Shown: in pieces, positions 1 to 10,339 of the stretch
Numbering within the stretch: position 1 is the stretch's first letter
Layout: every line of letters starts with the position of its first letter
From: Odobenus rosmarus divergens
Lineage: Eukaryota > Chordata > Mammalia > Carnivora > Odobenidae
Assembly (NCBI RefSeq): GCF_000321225.1
Contig: NW_004450584.1
Location: forward strand, 772,794-836,793
Length of the DNA stretch: 64,000 bases
Reading direction: 5' to 3'
Notes under the pieces: generated by a model
Seen by the model: only the letters and a program-made list of their open reading frames with translations
What the model was told of the DNA's origin: nothing
The model's database searches: none
Made by a program: the position numbers and the translations under genes

Positions 1-2392
1 ATTGTATCTAAAAAGTCATTGTCAAGCACCAGATGATCTAGGTTTCCTCTCATGTTATCTTCTAGGCGTTTTATAATTTTGTGTTTTACATTTAGATCTG
101 TTTTGAGTTAATTAAAAAATATTATTAGATGTGAAGTGCATTAAGATCAGTGTCGAGTCGTTTTTTTTTTTTTTTTTTTTGCATGTGGATGTCTAGTTGT
201 TGCAGCACCATTTGTTGAAAAGATTAACTTTGGTCCACTGTATTGTCCTTGCTCCTTTGTCAAAGATCATGTCTTCTGGGGGGTCTATTATGTGGGTCTA
301 TTCCTGAGCTTTTTATTCTGTTCTGTTGATCAGTTTGTCTGTTACTTTGCCAGTACCACACTGTCCTCATTATTGTTGCTTTATAACAACTCTTGGAGTT
401 CAGTAATGTCAGTGCTCCGAAATTGTTCTTTTCCTTCAATATTGTGTAGATTATTCTGGGTATTTTGCCTGTCCATATAGACTTCAGAATCAATTTGTAT
501 CTTAAAAACACTTGCTGGGATTTTGTTGAAATCACATTAAATCTATAGATAAAATTGGGCAGATAGTCCATGTTCAACCATGAACCATGAACATGGACTG
601 TCTGTCCATTTATTTGGTTTTTCTTTGATTTCTTTCATCAGAATTTTGTAGTTTTTTTTTTATATGGATCTTTTACGTATTTTGTTAGGTACCCAGTATT
701 TTGTCTTTTTGGGGTGCTGATATAAATAATATTGTGTTTTATTTCAAATTCTACTTCTCATTGTTAATATATAAGAAAGTGATTAATTTTTGCATCTTAA
801 CCTCATATCCTGCAATCTTCCTCTAATCACTTTTCATTCTAAAAGTTTTTTAGTAAATTCTTTCAGATTTTCTATGTAAAAGATCATGCCATTTCCAAAC
901 AACTTTATTTATTCCTTTCTAATCTGTATACTTTTTATTGTTTTTCCTTTTGTTGTCTTATTGCATTAGGTAGGACTTCCAGTATGATGAATTAAAGGAT
1001 AGGGGACATCCTTGTCTTTTCCGGATTTAAGTGGGAAAGCTTTGAGTTCCTCACCAATATGTATGTTGTTAGCAGAAGATTTTTTTGTAGGTATTCTTTG
1101 TTAAATTGAGGAAGTTCCCCTCTATTTCTAATTTGTTGAATACTTTGATCATGAATGAGTATTGGAATTTTGTCAAATGCTCTTCCTGATTCAAGATATC
1201 ATCATGTGATTTCTCCTCTATAGTCTTTTGATGTGATGAGTCATATTAATTTATTTTTAAATGTTACGTGATTTTCAAAGGTTGATTCGGTCTTACATAC
1301 CTGGGATAAATCCCATGTGGTTGTGGTGTATAATTCTTTTTAAACTTTGTTGGATTCAATTTGGTAATATTTTGTTGAGATTTTTGCACCTACAGTATAA
1401 GAGGTATTTGTAATTTTCTTTTCTTGTAATATCTTTGTCTGGTTTTGATATTAAGTTAATGTTGGCCTCATAAAATGAGTTTGAAAGTATTCCTTTTACT
1501 TCTTTCTTTTGAGAGAGATGTAGATAATTGGTAAAATTTCTTCTTTAAATATTTGTTAGAATTCACCAGTGAAATAATGTGTGTCTGGTGCTTATGTGTG
1601 TGTGTGCATGTGTGTGTGTGTGTGTGTGTGTATTGTGTATAAGTTTATTAATTATTGATTCAATTGCTCTAATAGATAAAAGCCTATTCAGATTGTCTCT
1701 TTCTTGTTGTGTGAGTTTGGCAGACTGTGTTCTTCAAGCATTGGTCCATTTTATCTAGCTTATTAACTTTGTGGGCATAAGATTATTTATAGGATTCTTT
1801 TATTATCCTTTTAATATTCTTTGGATCTGTAGAGATTTTCCTTCTTTTATTTTCATATCAGTACTTTGTGTCCTCTTTTTTTTCTAGCCTTGCTAGAGGT
1901 TTGTCAATTTTAATATCCTTTTCAGTAAATCAGCTTTTGGATTCATTGATTTACTCTTGTAATTTGCTGTTTTTACTTTCATTGATTTCTGCTCTAATTT
2001 TATCATTATTTTCTTCTGCTTACATTGGACTTAAGTTGCTCTTCTTTTTCTAGTTTTCGAAGGTGGAAACTTAATTATTGATTTTAGATCTTTATTCCTT
2101 TCTCATATCTAATATTTTCCAGTATATTATTTTCTAATACATGCTATAAATTTCCACCTAAACACTGCCTTTGCTGCGTCTCACAAATCTTGATATGTTG
2201 TGTTTCCATTTTGATTTAGTTAAAAATATTTTTAAATCCCTTTTGAGATTTCTTCTCTGACCCATGTTTTATTTAGAAGTATGCTGTTTAGTCTCCACAT
2301 ATTTTGGAATCTTCCAGCTATCTTTATATTATTATTTCTAGTTTCATTCCATTGTGGTCTGATTTTTATTTTTTAAACTTATTATTTTTTTT
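1..2392 (-). mobile_element. Old L1 LINE fragment, ORF2 region, antisense
   Basis: The + strand reads as the complement of L1 ORF2, with the block around 180-240 being the GTGGATATCCAGTT / CACCATTTGTTGAAAAGA region near the end of ORF2. Reading rightwards the L1 is traversed backwards into the RT region, where the familiar 'tgctcttcctgattca' text is near 1180. It is badly decayed, with short broken frames such as 260-577 (-). It contains a T-run at 161-180 and a (TG)n run at 1601-1632. A SINE pair splits it from the continuation at 2743-2935. Confidence 0.85.
1601..1632. repeat. (TG)n microsatellite
   Basis: A TG dinucleotide run with a few interruptions inside the antisense L1. Confidence 0.85.
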
Positions 2393-2393
2393 A

Positions 2394-2742
2394 GGGGTGC
2401 CTGGGTGGCTCTGTTGTTTAAGCGTCTCCCTTCAGCTCAGGTCATGATCCTGGGGTCCTGGGATGGAGCCCTGCATCAGGCTCTCTGCTCAATGGGGAGC
2501 CTGCTTCTCCCTCTCCCTCTGCCTACTGCTCTGCCCACTTGTGCTCTCTCTCTCTCTGTCTCTGTCAAATGAGAGAGAGAGAGAGAGAGTGAGTGGAGGG
2601 GGGCAGAAGGAGAGAATCCCCAAGCAGACTACCCCCTGAACATGGAGCCAGATGCAGGGCTTGACCTCATGACCCATGAGATCATGACTTGAGCCAAAAA
2701 CCCAGAGTCAGATGTTTAACCGACTGAGCTACTCAGGTGCCT
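2394..2742. mobile_element. Two can-SINEs fused tail to tail (inverted pair)
   Basis: A + strand can-SINE begins at about 2394 (GGGTGCCTGGGTGGCTC) and runs to its CT-rich tail near 2568. A second SINE in opposite orientation follows at once, ending with the complement of the head (CTGAGCTACTCAGGTGCCTC) at about 2742. The flanking T-rich sequences (before 2394 and after 2743) resemble each other and may be an imperfect target-site duplication around the whole pair. Confidence 0.8.
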
Positions 2743-2935
2743 CTATTTTTTTAACTTGTTAAGATATATTTTATGACCCAGAATGCAGTCTGTCTTGGTG
2801 AGTGGTACATGTGAATTTGAGAAGAATGTATATTTCTCTGCTGTTTGATGATGTAGTCCATAGGTATGGATTATATCCACTTAAGTGATGGTGTTGTTTA
2901 GTTCAACTATGTTCCTTTTTCATAATTTTTATTTT
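2743..2935 (-). mobile_element. Old L1 LINE fragment, antisense (continuation)
   Basis: This continues the L1 interrupted by the SINE pair. The text 'atgacccagaatgcagtctgtct' and 'tggtgttgtttagttcaactatg' is typical of antisense L1 ORF2. Confidence 0.8.
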
Positions 2936-3482
2936 ATTTTTTATATATTTTTTCTTTTTAAGTTTTTATTTTAATCCCAGTTAGTTAACATACCATGTTA
3001 TATTAGTGTCAGGTGTCCATTATACTGATTCAACAATTCCACATAACACCCAGTGTTCATCATGACAAGTGTACCCCTTAATCCCCATCACCTATTTCAC
3101 CCATCCCCTCACCTCCCCTCTGGTAACCATCAGTTTGTTCTCTATAATTAAGAGTCTGTTTCTTGATTAGTCTCTTTCTCTTTTTGTTTCTCTTTGCTCA
3201 TTTGTCTTGTTTCTTAAATTCCACATATGAGGGAAATCATATGGTATTTGTCTTTCTCTGACTGACTTATTTCACTTAGCATAATACATTCTAGCTCCAT
3301 CCACATCATTGCAAATGGCAAGATTTCATTCTTTTTGATGGCTGAACAATATTCCACTGTGTATATATACACCACATCTTTATCCATTCATCAGTTAATG
3401 TACACTTGGGCTCTTTCCATAGTTTTGCTATTGTTGATAATGCTTCTATGAACATCAGAGTGCATGTACCCCTTCAAATCTG
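2936..3482 (-). mobile_element. Carnivoran L1 3' end, antisense
   Basis: A T-rich stretch followed by the complement of the carnivore L1 3'UTR (CA-rich 'aacacccagtgttcatcatg', 'cccatcccctcacctcccctct', 'ttatttcacttagcataat'). It is the 3' part of the L1 that resumes at 3945 after two SINE insertions, and it is inserted next to the older L1 at 1-2935. Confidence 0.85.
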
Positions 3483-3543
3483 TTTTTTTGTTTTGGTTTT
3501 AAATGGCTCCCAATCATAGTGCTGAAGTTCCATCTAACATTCC

Positions 3544-3747
3544 TTTTTTTTTTTTTAAAGATTTTATTTATTTATTTGAGAGAGAGAGAGAGAATGAGAG
3601 ATAGAAAGCACAAGAGGGAAGAGAGTCAGAGGGAGAAGCAGACTCCCTGCTGAGCAGGAAGCCCGATGTGGGACTCGATCCCGGGACTCCAGGATCATGA
3701 CCTGAGCCGAAGGCAGTTGCTTAACCAACTGAGCCACCCAGGCGCCC
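3544..3747 (-). mobile_element. can-SINE, antisense
   Basis: A poly(T) tail at 3545, then AGATTTTATTTATTTATTTG, the GA-rich tail and the complement of the tRNA-like head ending CCACCCAGGCGCCC. It is complete. About 60 bp between the L1 and this SINE (3483-3543) belongs to neither. Confidence 0.9.
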
Positions 3748-3944
3748 TCCTTTTTTTTTTTTTTTTAAATTAAATTTATTTATTTGTCAGAGAGAGAGAG
3801 CACAAGCAGGGTGAGTGGCAGGCAGAGGGAGAAGCAGGCTCCCCACTGAGCAAGGATCCTAATGTGGGACTCGATTCCAGGGTCCTGGGATCATGACCTG
3901 ACGCAAAGGCAGATGCTTAACTGACTGAGCCACCCAGGTGTCTC
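3748..3944 (-). mobile_element. can-SINE, antisense (second of a tandem pair)
   Basis: Directly abuts the previous SINE in the same orientation, ending CCACCCAGGTGTCTCC. Both lie within the L1, which resumes at 3945. Confidence 0.9.
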
Positions 3945-5365
3945 CAAATCTGTATTTTTGTATCCTTTGGGTAAATGCCTAGAAGTACAGTTGCTGGGTT
4001 GTAGGGTAGTTCTATTTTTAACTTTTTGAGGAACCTCCATACTGTTTTCCAGAGTGGCTGCACCAGTTTGCATTCCTACCAACAGCATAAGAGGGCTCCC
4101 CTTTCTCCACATCCTTGCCAACATCTGTTGATTCCTGTGTTTTTTAGCCATTCTGACAGGTGTGAGGTGGTATCTCATCGTGGTTTTGATTTGTAGTTCC
4201 CTGAAGGTGAGTAATATTGAACATTTTTTCATGTGTCTGTTGGCCAACTGGATGTCTTCTTTGGAAAAATGTCTATTCATGTCTTCTGCCCATTTTTTAA
4301 CTGGGTTATTTGTTTTTTGGGTGTTGAGTTTGATAAGTTCTTAACAGATTTTGGATACTAACTCTTTATCAGATATATTATTTACAAATCTTCTCCCATT
4401 CCATAGGTTGTCTTTTAGTTTTGTAGATTGTTTCCTTCCCACTCTGCAGAAGATTTTTATCTTGATGAAATCCCAGTAGTTCATTTTTGCCTTTGTTTCC
4501 CTGCCTCTGGAGATGTGTCTAATAAGAAATTGCTATGGCCGAGGTCAAATAAGTTGCTGCCTGATTTCCTTTCTAGGATTTTGGTGGTTCCCGCCTCACT
4601 TTTAGGTCTTTCATCCATTTTGAGTTTATCTTTGTGTGTGGTGTAAGAGAATGGTCCAGTTTCATTCTTCTGCATGTGGCTGTCCAATTTTCCCAACACC
4701 ATTTGTTGAAGAGACTGTCTTTTTTCCATTGGATATCCTTTCCTGTTTGTTGAAGATTAGTTGACCATAGAGGTGAGGGTCCATTTCTGTTCCATGGATC
4801 TATGTACCTTTTTTTGTGTGAGTATTGTACTGTCTTGATGACTACAGCTTTGTAATATATCTTGAAGTCCAGAATTGTGATGCTTCAAGCTTTGCTTTTC
4901 TTTCTCAGGATTGCTTTGTCTATTCGGAGTTTTTTCTGGTTCCATGCAAATTTTAGAATTGTTTGTTCTAGCTCTCTGGAGAATGCTGGTGTTATTTTGA
5001 AGGGGGTTGAATTAAATGTATAGATTGCTTTGGGTAGTATAGATATTTTAGCAATGTTTGTTCTTCCAATCCACTAGCATGGAATTTTTTCCCCATTTCT
5101 TTGTGTCCTCTTCAATTTTTTTTGTAAGTGTTCTATAGTTTTCAGAGTACAGATTTTTTACCTCTTTGGTTAGGTTTATTCCTAGGTATCTTATTGCTTT
5201 TGGTGCAATTATAAATGGGATCAATTCCTTGATTTCTTTTTCTGCTACTTCATTATTGATATATAGAAAAGCAACAGACTTCTGTACATTGATTTTGTAT
5301 ATAGTGACTTCACTAAATTTGTGTATTAGTTCCAGCAATTTTTTGTGGAGTCCTACTATTTCTTC
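3945..5365 (-). mobile_element. Carnivoran L1, ORF2 3' half, antisense (continuation)
   Basis: Complement of L1 ORF2 from the C-terminal region back to the end of the RT domain. Minus-strand frames at 3891-4280 and 5048-5338 encode recognisable ORF2 fragments, such as ELIPFIIAPKAIRYLGINLT near 5200. Frames are broken. It is 5' truncated near 5365. Confidence 0.85.
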
Positions 5366-5972
5366 TTAAATTTATCATGAATTTATTACCATGCTGATAT
5401 ATACAGATCTACAGATTTGGGCATAATATTACATAGTATGCATTACAGTAATTTAGGTTCTTACAGAATGATACACCTTTGGATGAATTTCTCCTTTTTT
5501 AATATTACAAGTAACTATGAAAAAACATATTTTGTATATCTAACTTTATTTATGTGTGGATATTTCTTTTGAGATGGATACCTATAAATGCAATTAATGA
5601 AGTAACACTTTTAGGCATTTTATATTTTGTTAGGTATGGCCAAATGTCCTGAACTTTAGACCTCTATTTTTGGTTGCATTTTGCACTCCACGCCCCCGCC
5701 CCCCATATTACATAAGTGCCACACAATGCGCATTTGCAAAATTCTTTAATTCTTATAACTTACTCTCCACCCTCATCCTTTGTCCCCTTCTTGCCCTTTC
5801 TTTACTACCTTGTTGATAATGGGACTTTCCAGGAGGATGATTAGCCAGTAAACAGAGGAAAGTCCTAGATTGTCTTTACTTTCAGTTCCCTCTACCCCCT
5901 TGTTTCTTTTGCAAAACACCAGAGGAGTTTTCTAAAATGCAGATTTGAAAATATTGAGCTTTTTCTCAAAAA
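5366..5972. other. NLRP3: Unique intronic sequence
   Basis: No gene, exon or named repeat seen. A C-rich run lies near 5690. Confidence 0.5.
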
Positions 5973-5983
5973 AACTTCAAAAG

Positions 5984-6178
5984 GGTGTGCCTGGGTGGCT
6001 CAGTCGATTAAGAGTCTGCCTTTGGCTCAGGTCATGATCTCAGGGTCCTCGGATCGAGCCCCGCATGGGGCTCCCTGCTCAGCAGACAGTCTGCTTCTCC
6101 CTCTCACACTCCCCCTGCTTGTGTTCGCTCTCTAGCTGTCTCTCTCTGTCAAATTAAAACACACATACACACACACAC
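5984..6178 (+). mobile_element. can-SINE with target-site duplication
   Basis: Head GGTGTGCCTGGGTGGCTC, CT-rich body and an (AC)-rich tail. It is flanked by the perfect 11-bp duplication AACTTCAAAAG (5973-5983 and 6179-6189). Confidence 0.95.
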
Positions 6179-6189
6179 AACTTCAAAAG

Positions 6190-7108
6190 TTCTTTGAAGT
6201 CAGAGTGTAGTTGCTGTGTCTTAGCACAGTACACAAAGCTGTCCCTGATCAGCTCTAGGTCATTTTTCTGCCACACCCTTCACTCCATTCTGAGTCATAT
6301 TGAATACGTTTTTAGTCCTAAGAATGTGAGCTCTTTTACTCTTCCTTCCCTTGCTTACCACTTTCCTTTTGCCTGGTATGCAAACTACTCTCCCACCCTC
6401 ATAGTCCATCTAGGAAGCTCCTTTTTATTTTTCAAGTAATTTCCCTGATTCTCAGCTTTTCCATTTAAAAATAAGGACAAAACGATACCTACATCTTGGT
6501 TTTGTAGTAATTCTATGAGATAATCCTATTTTAAGTCATTATTTCAGCCAACCATATAGTAAACACTTGAATATTAAATATTCTTCCTCAGTTTTCTTTG
6601 TAACACATTTTTATAACATAAGGTATATCATTGGTAAATAAATTAAAAAAAAACAACCCACAATAATTTAACAATATAGTACATGGCAAGATATCTGTGC
6701 TCAGTGAATGTAGAACTGGGTCGAATGGATTTGTTGAGACCAAGATGTGTGATGTTGGTTACATCCCTCTAATCAAGTGGATTGGTTGGTAGAACTTGGT
6801 TGTTTGATTGTCTAAACATTTCATTATGCACTCCATGCACCCATCACTCATTCTCAATGGTAATTAACAGTTTGATAATTCAGATGTGACTTATTCTTAA
6901 CAAAACCACCTTGTGCTTGTAACTGCTGCCATTTCATGCTTAACTGCTAGTCAAACATCTGTTCATAATCCCTTCTAGTCCTTTTCAGGAAATGATGGCA
7001 AAGCTTGCTATTTTGTAACTTACAAAATATTTTTTTTTCCTTTCCTTTTGGATGCCTATCTTTAGGCTTCTGGAATGATCTTCATCTTTGCTGTTCTTCA
7101 TCTTCATC
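6190..7108. other. NLRP3: Intronic sequence without recognised features
   Basis: AT-rich unique sequence. I see no exon and no repeat that I can name. Confidence 0.5.
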
Positions 7109-7443
7109 TAGTCTGCTCAGGCTGCTGCAACAAAAATACTATCGTCTGGGTGACTCAAACAACAAACATGTCTCATAGTTCTGGAGGCTGGAAGGCCAAG
7201 ATTAAGGTGCCTTAGATCACCTGGTTCTGGGCTTTCCAACAGCCACCTTCTTGTTGTGTCCTCACATGGCAATAGGGGCAAGGGAACTCTTTGGAGTCTG
7301 TTTTATCAGGGCACTAATTCCATCATGAAGACTCCACCCTAAAGACCTAATTACCTCTTAATGGCTGCACCTCCTACCAGCACAATGTGGGTTAAGATTT
7401 CAACATATGATTTCACGACAACACAAACAGTTGGTTCATAACA
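7109..7443 (-). mobile_element. MaLR-type LTR (MLT1/MST-like), antisense
   Basis: Reads as the complement of the mammalian MaLR LTR: 'tagtctgctcaggctgctgc' at the left end, 'ctggaggctggaaggccaag', 'tcctcacatggcaa', 'gggcactaattccatcatga', and 'acacaaacagttggttcata' at the right end. Nearly full length and old. Confidence 0.8.
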
Positions 7444-8320
7444 GCTAATAATCTTGCAAATATCTTCTGCATATTAATTAAGGACCATCTATTGAAATTA
7501 TGCTCAGCTAGAAATAAAGTTCTTACTAGAAGCCTTGCCTTGTTTTTTTTTACTCATCCATCTTGGGCTTTATTCCCCTCTTTGTCTTGCATATTCAGTT
7601 TTTTTATTATGATTCATCCTTGACTGGTGAGATGGAAACCAGTAGGTAGATAAGTATTTCTGTTTTCTTTTGATCACCTGCTGGTGCTACTTTCTATGTT
7701 TCTATTTTTCCTGATTCTAAGACATGTTGGAGCTTAAAAGCATGTCATTGTTTAGGATTCTGGCAGGAAGGAATGTGATTGCATGAGATGTTGTTAAGTC
7801 AAGGTTTTGTTGAAGGCCTAGCATATGTGGCTTTCTGTGTACTGTATACCCCACTCTGAGCTTCTATGCTAGAGGGATGCAACTCTCTACCCCAGAGCCC
7901 TCATGCTTCTGTTGGGTAAGAGAATATATTCAACTTGACCCAGGTGCAGCATACCAAACATCTTAGTCCCACTGAGTGTAAGGCAAATCTAGAGCTCTAT
8001 GCTCTGAGAGCCCCCTTCCAGTGCAGAAGGAAGAGTGATAGGGAGAGAAGGGCCACAGAGGAGAGATGGCCCTATAAGGCTTAAGTCCAGGTCCCTCCCC
8101 ACTCAACACTTGCTCTTTGACCTTAAGAGAAACATGGGATTGGATAAACCTCAGATTTCTAACCTGCAAAAGATACATAATAGTTACAGCTGCACTACCA
8201 CCTTGCTCAGTTAATGTGAGAATCCAATAAGGCAAGTCTTTGCAGTGTTGTCGGAATTATTAGTGAAGGATAATCTGGGATGTATTTTTGGAAGATGTGG
8301 TGTTAGGAAGCATGAGTGAC
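7444..8320. other. NLRP3: Intronic sequence without recognised features
   Basis: No exon or named repeat seen. The open frame at 7963-8235 (-) has no recognisable domain. Confidence 0.5.
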
Positions 8321-8324
8321 ACTG

Positions 8325-8432
8325 CTCTGCGGGAAGCCTGCTTCTCCCTCTCCCACGCCCCCTGCTTGTGTTCCCTCTCTTGCTGTGTCTCTCTCTGTCA
8401 AATAAATAAATAAAATCTTTAAAAAAAAAAAG
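8325..8432 (+). mobile_element. can-SINE, 5' truncated
   Basis: Only the distal half is present: GAAGCCTGCTTCTCCCTCTC, the CT-rich region, AAATAAATAAATAAAATC and an A-run. The tRNA-like head is missing. Confidence 0.9.
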
Positions 8433-8646
8433 CAGCATGCATGGCAGAGGGAATATGTGTAAGAAGGAAGAAGAATATGGAAGGAGTCTGGATCAGTTTG
8501 CTTTTGCTCTGCCTCTTCTACCGATCCCAACAAAGCATCTGCTCTGATGATTATTTGTCTCTCTTATGGGTCCAGAGACAAGGAGTCATGCTCTCCTCAG
8601 ATTGTATCCAAGATGCTGGCTCCTGACCTTGAAGGAGAAGGATGCA

Positions 8647-8855
8647 GCTGTTTTTTTTTTTTTTTTTTAAGACTTCATTTATTTGAGAGAGAGAGAGAGG
8701 GAGAGAACCAGCTTGGGGTAGGGGGCAGAGTGGGGAAGAATTAGACTCCTCACTGAGCCCCTCGGGAGCCTGACGTGGGGCTCAATCACAGGACCCTGGG
8801 ACCACGACCTAAGCTGAAGGCAGACATTTCACCAACTGAGCCACCCAACCACCCC
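8647..8855 (-). mobile_element. can-SINE, antisense, 100 bp upstream of an NLRP3 exon
   Basis: Long poly(T), ATTTATTTGAGAGAGAG, and the complement of the head ending GAGCCACCCAACCACCCC. It is flanked by the 9-bp duplication AAGGATGCA (8638-8646 and 8856-8864). It sits 104 bp before the exon at 8960, close to where a branch point could lie but not overlapping the pyrimidine tract. Confidence 0.95.
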
Positions 8856-8959
8856 AAGGATGCACTTTTTAGATAAGATGAGATTCCTGTGCTAAGATAG
8901 CTGTGCAATGTTCAAGAAAGGCTGAACATGGAGGCCACGTTTCCTTGTTCCTTCTCCAG

Positions 8960-9130
8960 GTTGATGAATTCTGGCCTTACATCAGGTTGCTGTCCAGCTC
9001 TGTCCTCAGTGCTCAGCACTAACCAGAAGCTCACACACCTTTACCTACGGGGCAATGCTCTTGGAGACACAGGGGTGAAGCTACTCTGTGAGGGCCTCTT
9101 GCACCCCAACTGCAAGCTTCAGATATTAGA
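8960..9130 (+). CDS. NLRP3: NLRP3 leucine-rich-repeat exon (third from last coding exon)
   Basis: This exon encodes one ribonuclease-inhibitor-type leucine-rich repeat of the C-terminal LRR domain of NLRP3, the cytosolic sensor that assembles the ASC/caspase-1 inflammasome. The translation reads [16 protein letters not shown]..., then [19 protein letters not shown] and [15 protein letters not shown], which I recognise as near-identical to human NLRP3. It is preceded by a pyrimidine tract and AG (8958-8959) and followed by GTAAGT at 9131. The length is exactly 171 bp. The first base completes a codon from the previous exon and the last two bases (GA) are completed by the next exon, so both introns are phase 2, the usual one-exon-per-LRR layout of NLRP genes. 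An upstream ATG in the same open frame at 8928 lies in the intron and is not a start. Confidence 0.95.
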
Positions 9131-9612
9131 GTAAGTCCCTTAGCTAATTACAATGGTGGAGATACATGGTGGCTAAGGTGGGGGGAATGATGATGGGATG
9201 ATTTTTATCTGAGAAGTGATGGTGTTCTGCTAAGGTTTGGCTTATTACAGGATCATGGGACTTGGAGGACTTCTACTTCTTGGTGGTGTAAAGGTAAATA
9301 CTGGATTTCCTTTCACCACAAAAGAATAGCGTGATATGGCACTTGTGTTTTAGGGAAATTTGGAGAGAGGCATAGAATTTGGGAAAAATAAATTCACAAA
9401 CTACTATTACTAATTTGATCTGCACAATCCAGCAGACTGGAAAAAAATACGTTCATCTGAAAAGGGGAGAAGAATAACCATGGGCACATAAAATTGTTCT
9501 AAATTCATTAATCCTGTGCTTTTTGTGCATTTGAAACATTGCAGCCTGAGATCTGGGGGAACTGGGGGATAGTTAAGGGGGCATTTTCTTTAAATCACAC
9601 TCTTTCTTGCAG
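9131..9612 (+). other. NLRP3: NLRP3 intron between the two LRR exons
   Basis: A 482-bp GT-AG intron, phase 2, without recognised repeats. Confidence 0.85.
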
Positions 9613-9783
9613 ATTAGATGGCTGTGGCCTCACCTCACACTGTTGCTGGGATCTTTCTACACTTCTGACCTCCAATAAGAGCCTGCGGGAGCTGAGCCTG
9701 GGTAGTAATGACCTGGATGATCTAGGGGTCATGCTGCTCTGTGAAGTGCTAAAACAGCAGGGCTGCTGCCTAAAAAGCCTGAA
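9613..9783 (+). CDS. NLRP3: NLRP3 leucine-rich-repeat exon (penultimate coding exon)
   Basis: This is a second 171-bp, phase 2-2 LRR exon. It starts after TTGCAG (9611-9612 is AG) and ends before GTAAGT at 9784. The protein reads [20 protein letters not shown], then [20 protein letters not shown] and [14 protein letters not shown]. It aligns without gaps to the penultimate LRR of human NLRP3. The first base joins the GA left by the previous exon to make Glu, and the final AA is completed by G of the terminal exon to make Lys. There are no stops or frameshifts. The intron before it is only 482 bp and the one after is 3.9 kb, the latter enlarged by L2, L1, MaLR and SINE insertions. Confidence 0.95.
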
Positions 9784-10339
9784 GTAAGTGTGCTCTGCAC
9801 AGATTTACGTGGTAGGGTTCAGAGTACTAAGGACAAGTTGACCAGTTATCGAAACCCAGGGTGGCTTCATTTGTATTCAGACTGAGGTTGGGCAGACTTT
9901 TTTATGAGTCACAAACCACATATTTAAATTCATCCAGACAGTTGGAATAATTAAGGTTCATTTGGGTGTGAAAAGAGTTTCCATTCATATTCCCAAAAGA
10001 AACCCAAGTCCCAATGAAAGTGGCCAAATAGAAGCATATGGCCTTGCAAGGGACCATATGTACTTTGTAGACCTAGAGCAGTCCATGGTTCCTCTTAACT
10101 GCAAAGGTCTTTGGAGAGTGGGGCGTTCTTAGGATTTCTAAATGGGAAAAGAGAGTTCCAGAAACATCAAGATTAGAAATTCCATAGCTAGCTTGTGTGC
10201 ATTGTGTTGAGTTTCATTATTAGTGATATCCCCTGGTATTCATTACCTCTCCAGTAAGAGCTTCCTAATGAGTCCGGTACCTTTGTCAGCCTGACAATCA
10301 CATTCTCCACAGAAGAACTTTCCCTCACTTGGCTTTAGG

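Larger units (their letters stand above)
1..8959 (+). other. NLRP3: NLRP3 intron (3' part), repeat-filled
   Basis: I read this stretch as the intron between an LRR exon upstream of the window and the exon at 8960. No other LRR-like reading frame was found on the + strand. It is mostly antisense L1 (1-5365) plus SINEs and one MaLR LTR, which are listed separately. Confidence 0.7.

Noticed and set aside
8928..9134. Small independent LRR protein starting at the ATG at 8928
   Set aside because: The ATG is in the intron before an AG splice acceptor, and the frame ends in the next intron; the LRR is an internal exon of NLRP3.
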